64,000 nucleotides of DNA from NCBI GenBank assembly GCA_011037195.1, contig JAAEAF010005125.1, positions 1 through 64,000 of the forward strand. The letters run 5' to 3'. This DNA is from Triatoma infestans. Lineage: Eukaryota > Arthropoda > Insecta > Hemiptera > Reduviidae. The notes beneath the pieces are model-generated. The model was given only the letters and a program-made list of their open reading frames with translations. It ran no database searches and was not told the origin of the DNA. A program made the position numbers and the translations under genes. This document shows, one piece after another, positions 35,390 to 46,200 of the stretch. Within the stretch, counting starts at the first letter, position 1. Each line of letters begins with the position of its first letter.

Positions 35390-36204
35390 TTTTCAAATAC
35401 CATAACTATAGACGACATTTCACTGAATGCTTAAAAAAGTCTAAGAGTCCAAGCTGCTTGCAGTTTTTTACTGGAAATTCTGCGTATTCAATCGATGATT
35501 GGCCAAGGATATTAAAGCGTACATTAAAGCCGGAGGTAGACAACTTGAACCGTTTTTTTTTCTTTTTGAGGATGCTACTATTCTTTCCCAAATAATAGTT
35601 TTGTTTCATTTCAAACTTGTCAGATTTATCTCAATTTTTAACCTGTAACAGTATTTATGTTAGGACTAAGTATTTTTTTTAAAAAAGTTTAAAAGTTATT
35701 TTTTTAAAATAACGCCTTTAAAAAAAAAAAAAAATTAATAAAAATCATATTGCTTGACACATTCGAGGAATGTAAGCTCTTTACATTAGAGGAGACAGTT
35801 GTTACTTGATTGTGACTATATTGTAGCGTTCCAGACAGTGCTTCTATCAATCCCTAAAATTAATTAAATAGTGATTTACAATCCATAACTGACCCGTATT
35901 TGATCAATATGAAATAATGTAAACAATGAAGTTCTCCTGAAGAGCGATTATAGCTGTACACCTGTCAGAGATGCCACAGAAGAACACCACCAAATAAAGT
36001 GTACCAAAGAAATGTTACATTTAAAATTATATGGCACACTCATACGATTTTCTTATACTTCTCTTAATACGTTTTATTATAGTATAGTATAGTAAAATTA
36101 CAAATTTTCTTTAAATTTCAAAACAATATAGTATTCAACTGAAATAAATAAATTTTAATATCATTAATTCTCGAAAAATTATCGATCGATCCTAAATAAT
36201 CATT

Positions 36205-36675
36205 TAACATTCATTTAGTTTGTAAACGAGCGCATAAAATACTAGGATTCTTATATAGATCTTCTCATGATTTTACCATTACGACTCGATCAATTTATCT
36301 TTGCTATAATATTTATTGCCCGTCCTATACGGGTGTTGGTGTAGTGGTTATGAGCATGGACTTGTAACTTGGAGATCACCAGTTCGAGTTCCGCGTATAA
36401 CTGCTAAATTTTATATTCGTAAAAAAAATGTTAATAAAAAAGTATGTGCTTCCGCCCGCCCCCGTCCAGGACACCTAATTTGGTAGTTGGACATTAAGCC
36501 CGCCCGAAAAAATAGGCCTTACTTTACTTTTTTTTTACTTTTATTGCCCGTCCTATACTTGAATATGCCAGTTGTATTAGGACCTCCTTATACGATAACT
36601 AATATTAATATGATCAAGAAATTACAAACTAAATTCTTAAATTTATTACAATTCCATTGTCAGCATTTCTAAAAT
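36205..36675 (+). pseudogene. Fragment of non-LTR reverse transcriptase, interrupted by a SINE
   Basis: Before the SINE the frame reads KILGFLYRSSHDF. After it, ARPILEYASCI, then in another frame INMIKKLQTKFLNLLQF. This is the RT thumb segment normally spelled 'vRPiLEYas.iW....i..iq..fl'. SINE A2 sits in the middle. Confidence 0.72.
36331..36539 (+). mobile_element. tRNA-derived SINE, family A, copy 2 (full length)
   Basis: Head with box A TTGGTGTAGTGG and box B AGTTCGAGTTCC; anticodon-like loop CTTGTAA (TGT, Thr-like). The body ends 'cgcccgaaaaaataggcc' plus a T/A-rich tail. The 19-mer TTTATTGCCCGTCCTATAC lies at 36312..36330 and 36540..36558, a perfect target-site duplication. Confidence 0.93.
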
Positions 36676-36878
36676 ACTTCCCATAAATTTGACTTATTAA
36701 TTTTGGGACAGAAGAAACACAGCTGGCTGATTTGTTTTTTTTTTTTTTTTTTCATGGTCTTCCCAATAATAATACAGATTCTTCAAAGTTACTATCATTT
36801 TTAATTTTCAATGTCACATCTGTTTTTAACCGTAATATCCCATTATTTTTATCAATATTTCTCTCGTTCTAACTATAC

Positions 36879-37281
36879 TGTAATGCAGCCAGTGGTGCCA
36901 TCTAGGAGAGGAAGTAGGAACCTCAGGTTCTCTTAGTGGCCGCTAGGAAGCGCTGGCGGCGCACTCCTCTAGCTCTTTGTAGAAAAATCGAGAGAGTTCC
37001 TAGACTCTTCTCAACCGGTATAAATAGTGGGACCACAAACAGTTGAGAGAGTTTTTTCCAGTTACTAACTAAGTGTACGTTAGTGAAAAGTGTATAAAAA
37101 GTGAACGAAGTGAATTTTTGTGGTTTAAACTGTGAATTCATTATTATTAAGTGTTGTATTTTGTAATTTATTGTGTATAACAATAAATTGGTGTTTTCTT
37201 TATTGAAGTTTAGAGTATTTTATCTATACGAACCCACTTTAAACTAGTTACAGTAGCTAGTTTAAAGGGAAAAACGTTACA
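36879..37281 (+). repeat. Solo LTR L1, copy 2
   Basis: 403 bp starting TGTAATGCAG and ending GTTACA, with a TATA box (GGTATAAATAG) at about 37018 and AATAAA at about 37180. ATAC flanks both ends (36875..36878 and 37282..37285), a 4-bp duplication as left by Gypsy-type integrases. Inverted relative to 31193..31586. Confidence 0.83.
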
Positions 37282-37536
37282 ATACTTTCCATTCACCTAT
37301 TAAGAGGATGAAGTATCTAGCTAATAGATTTTCTCGATAATTATGACTTAAATAATATCTCTAAAACAAAATTATTAAACATTTCTAAGTTAAACTAGTT
37401 GATTTTGCAATGGAAGTATTTTTATAAAAGAAAAAAAAGAAAATATTTGTAAAAATAATAATCTATTACGACACTGATTTACAAAAATCCAAACTTTTAA
37501 TGATTACTATTTCGGTAGAAAACAAATTAGAATATA

Positions 37537-38195
37537 CATTAGTATTATTATTAATTATTAATATTATCATTATTCTTCGGTCGCGGCACCTTTGAGGCTT
37601 AACTTTTCATTCTGCTTCTTTATATTTCTATTTTTAGTGACTCTGTTTATCGCGTTTGTATTTTTCTAATCCCTTGCTATTTCCAAAACATTATTTCCTT
37701 TTCATTTCATCGCTAGCCTGATTCTTACGCTTACCCGCACTTTCCCATACTTTCTCCTTTGGTGGTGGAATTGGCAGCGCCTTTTATGTCTCGGGGTTTT
37801 GCTCCTTCTTACTTTCCCCTTACCCTTAGATATCCTCTATCCCTTTATAAAATTACTTCACTTGCTCTCTTGATTTAGACGAATGAACTTTGCCAAATTT
37901 AGTTACTACATCTCTCCAGTGTATAAAAGTGTTTTTTCCTTGTACTCGCCAAACAATAACATTTAAATTTAGCACTTTTGCCCTTGAAGTACGCCTCCCA
38001 TACCTCTCCAAAGTGCCCGCACCGAGTTTCTGTATAATTTCATAGGAAGACCACAGAACCTTGCTACTTCAGGAACAGTTCTGTTATGGTTTATCCGCAA
38101 CCTAGTTTCCTTCTATCTTATATCCATAAAGGAATTACTCACCGCACCTCCCATCACTTACTAACACGCTCTCTTCTATGGCCTCTTACTATTAA
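37537..38195 (-). repeat. Possible 3' end of an I-like retrotransposon
   Basis: GC content rises relative to the flanks, and on the minus strand the segment ends in a TAATGATAATATTAATAAT tail like the (TAA)n tails of families D and E. No domain motif is legible, so this is tentative. Confidence 0.35.
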
Positions 38196-38664
38196 TGATT
38201 AATGGTTGTAATTTAGAGAGAAAGAGAGACAGACAACATTTGTCGAACTGTTTAGGATTTGTTATTAAAATTAATTGAAAGAATGCTGATTGTAAATAGA
38301 ATTATATGATTTATTTCTAGGTTAAACTCTATGATAAATTTTAAAACTTTTCATTCAGTAGTTAATGTATATTTAGGGTACACTTAGGAGCGATGACAGG
38401 GTTAGGGAAGAAGACGCAAGCTTTACGTCTCTTATTTGCCACCACGTGGCGTCATGCAAGTTAGTCGGAAAGTAGAGAGATCAGAAAAGAACGTATTGCA
38501 AAATTCTTTAGTTATTCTGTGTGTTTTTCTGTGGTTCTACAAAGATTTATCCGTTTAAATACCTGAATTTTCATAAAGCATTAGTAAATTCTCTTACACA
38601 CACCCACTCTCTTTTGCAAATACACGCCACATAAAAACACCCTTTTCTCGCCTATTTTTCTCTT
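38196..38664. other. Unassigned intergenic sequence
   Basis: No feature could be supported. Confidence 0.45.
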
Positions 38665-39060
38665 TTCCCTTTCAGCTCCAACAATTTTCTCCAAACTTCG
38701 TATATAAACTTTTTTTTCAAACATTTCTCGGGGAAAATTCATTTAAGGGCACTTTTAGGGGAGTGATAGGGTTATGTTTTTCTCTAAATTGTTATCATAG
38801 TTGATTATACAATTCTATCATCCAAAAAAAAAAAATTAATTAGAAATAAATAGATAGCCCAAAATTCTGAGTTTCAAGGAAATTAATAAACAAGGAAATG
38901 CGCTTTTACTGAACAGTTTTTTTTTTTTTTTTTTTTAGTTTTCGACGAATTTCATTAAATTTGGTAGACAAATTATAAAATTTGTCAATTATAATTTTGA
39001 GAATTGGAGTACCTAACAGAAAGTTGTGTGAGTGTTTCACACCAGATTTTTTTTTTTTTT
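38665..39060 (+). repeat. Family R repeat, 3' half
   Basis: One internal block, then 'gcgcttttactgaacag', a T18 run, and the standard hairpin end GTGTGAGTGTTTCACACCAG followed by T-run. The 5' half is missing. Confidence 0.7.
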
Positions 39061-39804
39061 TTTTGAGCGTAGAAATCTTTATTTAATTGCCTTCAGTGAC
39101 TGTTAGTGATACGGAGAGTGAGCTTTCTTTAGAAATTTGCCAGAAGAATCAACTTTTTTTTTACTCATTTATTTTATAACTGTATCTAGAGAGGTAAGGT
39201 TATTAGGTTATCACCTTCTGCCTGGCTATCTCTGTTACCCCCCACTAACCACGAACATTTTAAGTTAAATAGGGAACTTTGTTCTATTGTCTTTAGCTTT
39301 AAAAAGAAACCGTTGGGGATAATAGAACCTGACAACGTGTTCTTTTTAAACAACTACAATAGACCGTTGCGGATTGGCCTTTATAGCCACGCCCTCATCA
39401 TTCTAATCTAATCTTACAATGACGTAGTTTTACATTGACTAACACATACAAAAGTAACTTTTTTTTGTCTTTTTTTTTTTTTATCTTCTATTGCAATATT
39501 TATTACAGAACTCATAAAAAAAAAAATTAATAAAAACTCTTTTTTTAAACAAATGATTTAATAATTACATAATATTTGAATAGTTAATAATATCAATCGA
39601 AACCTGATAATAAATACAAATCGTTATGTAATTATTTTTCCTTAAACAATTTTTATCATTGACATCGTAACCCGTTTACCATCGCCCCCTAGTGATTAGT
39701 GATAATGCTAGACAGTTAAAATTTAGTAATCAATTTGAACACAACAAGTAAATTAATATAATCTTTTATTACAGTTTTAAATTTTATTATTAACCCCGCT
39801 AGAA
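39061..39804 (+). other. Upstream region of the dehydrogenase gene
   Basis: No TATA box or CpG-rich promoter is evident. TTTTATTACAG at 39764..39774 looks like a 3' splice site, so the true promoter may lie upstream, beyond a 5' untranslated intron. Confidence 0.4.
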
Positions 39805-39945
39805 ATGGAAGCTCTACAATTAGATCCACAGACTGGTGTACTGTCATTAGTAAGGAAAGAGATACCAGTAGTAAGTAGGCCAGATCAAGTCGTAGTTCAG
39901 GTAGCTTATTCAGGTTTCTGTGGTACCGATCTCCATATCATACAG
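39805..39945 (+). CDS. Dehydrogenase coding exon 1
   Basis: Encodes residues 1-47, including the CGTD motif with catalytic-zinc ligand C39. The donor is CAG|GTTGGT, phase 0. The exon continues 5' as untranslated sequence to a probable acceptor ending at 39774. Confidence 0.9.
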
Positions 39946-42900
39946 GTTGGTGTAATAATTACTTTTATTTGATTATTTATCTTAATTTTGTATTAATAAG
40001 ATGTTCATACTTTTCTATATATGTCATTCACTTAGCTTAGCGGTTTATTAAATTAATTTTCCCCGGAATATATTTCAAATAAAAGCGGTAGATGGTTGTA
40101 TATTATATAAATATATAAAAGAAAATCGTTGAAGCTATAACATCGTATTCGCGAAAAAAGGAAAAAATGAAACACAAGTCATTAATGTGGCATTTCCGGT
40201 TGATGGCTTTTTCCAAAAACCTTTGTGCCCCGATGCGGTGATGGTACCTAAATGGAATACCAAGTTTAAGCTCTCTGCGATTTTTTCTTTTTAAGTTATT
40301 TTGTTCACATACCACGCCCACAATCCTTTTTGGTAAAAATAATTTTTTTTTTCCGGATTCAGGGGACTTCAAAAATTTTATTTCCGGTGATAACTCAGTT
40401 TCCAAAAATTTTAACACGATCGTAATTTCTTACTCGCTTACCAGAAGGTGTAAGAGAAAGTAACTCGATAAAAAAATAAAATAAAATAAAATATTATTAA
40501 AAAAATTTTTAATTAAAGTTAATGATAACGTAGGGCTTATTTTGCAAGATAATTTCTTAATCTATGGCTTTATGTTACTTAGTTTTAAGGCTTAATTAGG
40601 CTTAAATTTCAATTTTATTTTATATTTTTTTGTTTTTTAAAGTAATTACATTATAATATTGTTGAAAATACTTTTTCACATTAATAGTAGGTGCAATATG
40701 CATTAAAAATGTAACAGCTGTTAAATATGCAAAAATAGTTATTACTCCGAATCTATGGATTTAAGAGAATATCAGTTCCTATTACAAGGGAAGGGATTAG
40801 CTCAGTAGTAGCGCGCTGGACTAGCAAGCGGAGATCACGGGTTCGAATCCATCGTGCTTGCCCTTAGATTTTCTCTCCTAGGATCCCCTACAGCCCCTGT
40901 CCGTGATGGTACAGTGTTGTCTGTAACGAGATAACACTGTCCGGAGGCCGGCAGTGCCGGAAAGGCTCCGTGCGCATGACCACAGATGTTGTACGTCCTG
41001 TAAATAAAAAAAAAAAAAAAAAAAAAAAAGTTCCTATTACAGCAAACTCCAAAACTAGGCCTATAGAGACAGTGTAAAAGCTATTGCGCTGCCAATTAGC
41101 GCAAAATGGTGCACGAGCTAATGTGTAAATCGATACATTGGCGATATAGTTTTAATTTCTTCTATTATTTTTGTTTAGCTTTATATTATTTTAATAAATT
41201 ATTTAAATATATATTGATATTTAATTTGTGGATGGGTCCGCAATGCTGGATAACATCTGGTATTTTATCCGTACGTTTTGTTCCTGACCGGTTTCGGATT
41301 TTTATCCATCGTCAGAGCAAATTCACCAAGTTCGTATAGAGAGTTCACTTCAACTTAATGTTTCTGTTACTCTCATAGAGTGGCACTCATTTGATTGTAA
41401 TAGAAACATTATGTTGAAGTGAACTCTCTACACGAACTTGGTGAATTTGCTCTGACGATGGCTGAAAATCCGAAACCGGTCAGTAACAAAATGCGGATAA
41501 AATACCAGATATATATTTAATTTAAGGCGCGTTAACATGTACGGCCATTGGCGCCCGGATCCTTCTCAGTGCACTGCCGGTCTCCAAACAGTGTTCTCTC
41601 GCTACACACAACACTGTCCATGAGTGCTGTCTGTAGAGGCTCCTAGGAAGAGAAAATCTAAGGGTTGCATGCTGAACTCGAATCTAGGATTTTCGCGTTG
41701 CTAGTCCAGCGCGCTATCACAGAGCTAATCCCTTCCCCATTTTTTTCCTTCAACAGCTTATCTTTCGCATACCATAATATGTAAGCCATTCGCACATCAC
41801 CGGTGATACATTGCTGATTTAGTCTATAATCTTTTAACAATCTAGTGTAATGACAGTGTGATGTTGAAAACGATAGATACAAACTCATTACTGTACTATT
41901 TTACACAATTTCTGTTTTAGTTACTTTATAAGGAGGAAAAAGTAAATGAGAAGATAGAGTGACCGAGCAATGAGTTGTAGCGTAAGTTACATAGTGTAGC
42001 CTGAAGAGTGGCAGGGGTAGTTAGAACTCTTGCTTATTCTAGCGGTCGACTAGCTAGTGTGGCTAGTTTGGTGAGTTGGTTAGTCTGGCCTATCAAAAGC
42101 GCTTTTGGGAGAGAGCAAGTGAAAACGGTCGATTGTTAATTCTAAGCAAGAAAGAGAAAGTTAATTCAGTCAAAAAAGAATATTTGAAAAGTTAGAAACC
42201 TCATCGTTCCATATTTCGAAGAAGTCTATAACAAGTCATCAAGAATTAAACAGGCAGCTGGAAGCTTGCTGTTATTGTAGACAATACTCTCTTAAAGTTA
42301 TTGCTTTTTAAAGCAATCAACTGTCTGCATTAAGCTTTCTGCTAAAATCCCTTTCATAGGCCAGGGAATTTTCAACAAGCTATCGACAGTTAGAACAAGC
42401 GAGAGGTCTCTATTTATTTCATATCCCTCATCCACGGTTAACGTCAACCAACGCTACCTTACATCAACAGCCAACCTTATCATTCTTCACTGAATCACTT
42501 TTAACGCCTCATTTATAGCTCCTTTGAAATGTCAAATGAAAGCTGCCAAATATTCCCTTAAAAAACATACAAAAATTTCTCTAAATTCATTTCTCATAGT
42601 TTAATTGACAAATTTTCCTCGAAAGTTGGAATTTTTTTTTCTAAATGTTCATTTGTTCTTAATATTATGCAGATATTAGAATAAAAAATTGCGATAAAAC
42701 AACAGTCTAGTCTAAAGTCGTAAAATGCAATCCCACATTTTTAGTAGTTTATTTAATGGTGGCACTTGATGTAGATTTATCATCTGAAATGTAGTGGCCT
42801 ATAGCTATTTTACATTTTATAACAGCTGCATTTTTATTATCCTCTTGTTTATTATAAAATGTTTAAATGCGCAAAACAAGTATAAATCTATAAAGTATAT

Positions 42901-43110
42901 ACAAATAAAATTTAAACCAGAAATCCATGACTATTTAAATTCTCTTACTGAAGCAGGTGTTGGTGTAGTGGTTAAGAGTATGGATTTGTAACTGGGAGAT
43001 TCCCAGTTCGAGTCCTGCATATAACTGCTAAATTTTATATTCGTTTAAAAAATGTTAATGCTTTCCGACAACTTCCACGACACTACCTAATTTGGTATGG
43101 ACGTTAAGCC

Positions 43111-43200
<90 letters not shown>

Positions 43201-46200
43201 ACCGTTACCTTTTACCTTACCTTGAAGGTTTTAATCCAAATCTATGAATCGGAAGTGCTACTTTACATAATGACTTTCCTGACCGTTTTCTCAATAATTT
43301 TTCTTAAACTTCCTATAGTATGTCCTCACGCGTTGACACCGATTCCCGTGAAGACAAAATCGGTGTTGACCCAGCATAGTGATAAAAAGTGGGAAGCTAC
43401 AGTTAGTAGCGCCATAGGTAGCGAAGGCCGGAACTAAACGGCGTGGGAACTGCGGCATGCTTACCACACGCCCCCTTATTCAAATCGCCGTTTGAAAAGT
43501 CTTGGCTCTTCATGGGCTGTTGCGCCACACAGCTTTCAGGGTATTTTCCTATACTATGGATCTACGTAAAGTGATTTTTTTAGACGTTTTTCTGGAAGAG
43601 TAGCAACGTTAAGCTTTCCCTACATAATATTAAGGCACATTAAATGCATTTCTTGAATTCCAAGTTTTAAGAGTATAACAGGAAATTGTGCCTGTCAACA
43701 GTAAGTACCTAACAGTATCATCAAATTTTAGCTGCCAAAGTTTTTCCTTCTTCAAATATTTTGTTCACACACACCACATGCCATACATACACATGCTATA
43801 TATACAATACAAAAACTACAAACATTTTTATCGTAAATTGGCCAAAAATTTCCCAATATTCAAAATCGTCTTTATCAAAATGCCTAAAACTATGGACAAA
43901 ACACTATACTGGCGTTAGTATAGATAATTTTCATAATAACCAGTATTATATAAGCAGGCAGTATAAGACATTTTCTGGGCATTATGATAGATAGAGGGCT
44001 AAGTGGTGCATCCTGTTCTGAACAAAATGTAGGCTTCTTCTGTTGATAGGTTTCCTAATAGGGCATTATAGATTCAGGTGTCACGTGAAATAGCTAAGCC
44101 TAGAACGCAATAGTACCTGCAGATTCTGTGGAGCGGTGAATGGTGACTGCAATCTTCTTTCTGTGGATTGCGACGCTATCACTAAAAAACGTATCAAAGA
44201 AGCTGTTGGGTGCCTCTATCGGTTATGGAAGGAGGAGATAGAGTCCTGCCTAGATAATCTTTCCAGATCTTGAAATTCTCTTAGAGAAATACACTATGAA
44301 GGGATGTTTAGGTCGATAGGTTTTTTCCTGCTACCACCAGAGGGGGGTCACAACAGACCTTTCTAAGACGCTACACCAAAAGTGAGGTATGGAAGTTTTA
44401 ACAAAGGGCTCCCTATCTGTCGAGCTAAAACAAACGCTATATTTCACATAAAAACTATTACTAATTTTCTGTGACGATATCAGTCCTATACGGAAGAGCT
44501 CAAACAATAATTCCATATAATATTATTCACCAGCCGAATAGATTAATTTTTACAACTATTTGTGTAACCAATCAGACAATATACCCTTTATTTAAAAAAA
44601 ATAAAATAATCTAGACATAAAATATATTGTAAAATGAGGCCATTAATTTTAAATTGAATATCCATCAAATGATAATATAATAACAAAAATAACAATCTGG
44701 TTTAATTATAGATCAGACTACGACTATCTATCTAAACACTTTTATCTAATCACATTATGTCCTATCTGCTAATTATATAATTTATAATCATTTTTATTTT
44801 ATTTTATTTTTTATTTGTTTTTTATATCTCTTTATTTTGTATTATAATTTCAATACTTTATATCAGTGTTTCTCAACAATATTTCTTGTGAACCTCATAC
44901 TGTTGGCACGTCCCTTTTTATCATTCTTGCGTTAAGATGGAAAAAAAAAAGAACCTACAAAAAAAAAAACTGCAAATCAATTTAAAATTAAAATTTATCA
45001 CAGGATTTGTTGAAAATTATATAAATATGTATTTATATTATTGCAATTATGTAGATACCATTGCATTTGCGACCCTTTGGGTCCAATGTACTTCGTCAGA
45101 ACAGTATACAATATACTTAAACTACGTTTACTCTACCTTTTACAGACAAGGGCAAACACAGTACACAAACTAGGGTCTCCGTCCCTAGTTAATTAGCATA
45201 AGCCATGGGATAAAGAAGGGATTAGCTCAGTGTAGCGCGCAGGACTAGCAACGCGAAGGTCCCAGATTCGAATCCAGCATGCTGCCCTTAGATTTTCTCT
45301 TCCTAGGCGCCTTCTACATCTCACTGACCGGTGATGGACAGTGTAACTAGAGAACACTGCCCGGAAGCCGGCAGTACACTGAGAAGGCTCTAGGGGGTAC
45401 ACTAGATCTTTTAGGTCGCAGTGCAATAATCCCCTATAACAATCTATCATTGCATTTTCCTATAAATTGTATCGTCTTTACCAGTAACATTATCATTTCA
45501 TCATGAAAAATCTTTAATATTTCTCCAAGACAGTGGCGGGCTCCTGACTTGGATATGTGGGGGAATTCAACATTATTTTTTTCAATTATCTGTTTTTGTA
45601 ATTAGTATTAATGATTAAGTTGTGACGCGGGGGACCGGCATTTTTAATCCTAATTCTATCTTCGTAAGTTAAATTATCCGAATTTTTAATTAAATATTCA
45701 ACACTATTAATTGCTACAGATTGTGACATGATAAATTGAAAACAGAAGGAATGAAAAAGTGTTTTAAACTTTATCTAATGTAAAAATAATATTTAGAAAT
45801 ATAATAATATAAATATAGAAAAATATATAAAATATAATAACTTAAAAAAATAAACCAATTCGAATCCAAAAGCTTGATAAAAATATAAAAATTCACACTT
45901 TGGCAGAGGCCAGATCGCACAAAAAAATAACGAACGGCCGTTACAGTGCAATATCGAATGTGCAACTAACTTCGGATAAGATCGGGTAAGTTCGTTCAAC
46001 TACAGCTAGCTAGTATTCAACGTTCATCGCGCAAGAATCCCCCACTCTTATTTTAAAAAGTTAATAGGAAACACACGTTTCTACACTAACACAAAGAAAT
46101 GTTTTTATATATACATATATATATATTAAATTCTCCAGCGCGATACCGAATTGTGAACCCCCTGCTTCCTACACTTTATACATCTCCTGATATGTGCACG

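Larger units (their letters stand above)
41228..41512 (+). mobile_element. Fold-back element F2 with 11-bp target duplication and two hammerhead cores
   Basis: Arms of about 110 bp (41255..41367 and 41400..41510) pair around a 30-base loop. The 11-mer ATATTTAATTT is at 41217..41227 and 41513..41523. The left end has a 27-bp unpaired segment GTGGATGGGTCCGCA... homologous to the unpaired end of F1. Each arm carries a hammerhead core, left on the minus strand and right on the plus strand. No protein. It lies in intron 1. Confidence 0.78.

Noticed and set aside
36331..36405. tRNA-Thr-like sequence as a real tRNA gene
   Set aside because: Part of SINE family A; the acceptor stem does not close.
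40787..40865. tRNA-Ala-like sequence as a real tRNA gene
   Set aside because: Followed by a SINE body and A-tail, bounded by a target duplication, and present in two other diverged copies; no intact acceptor stem.
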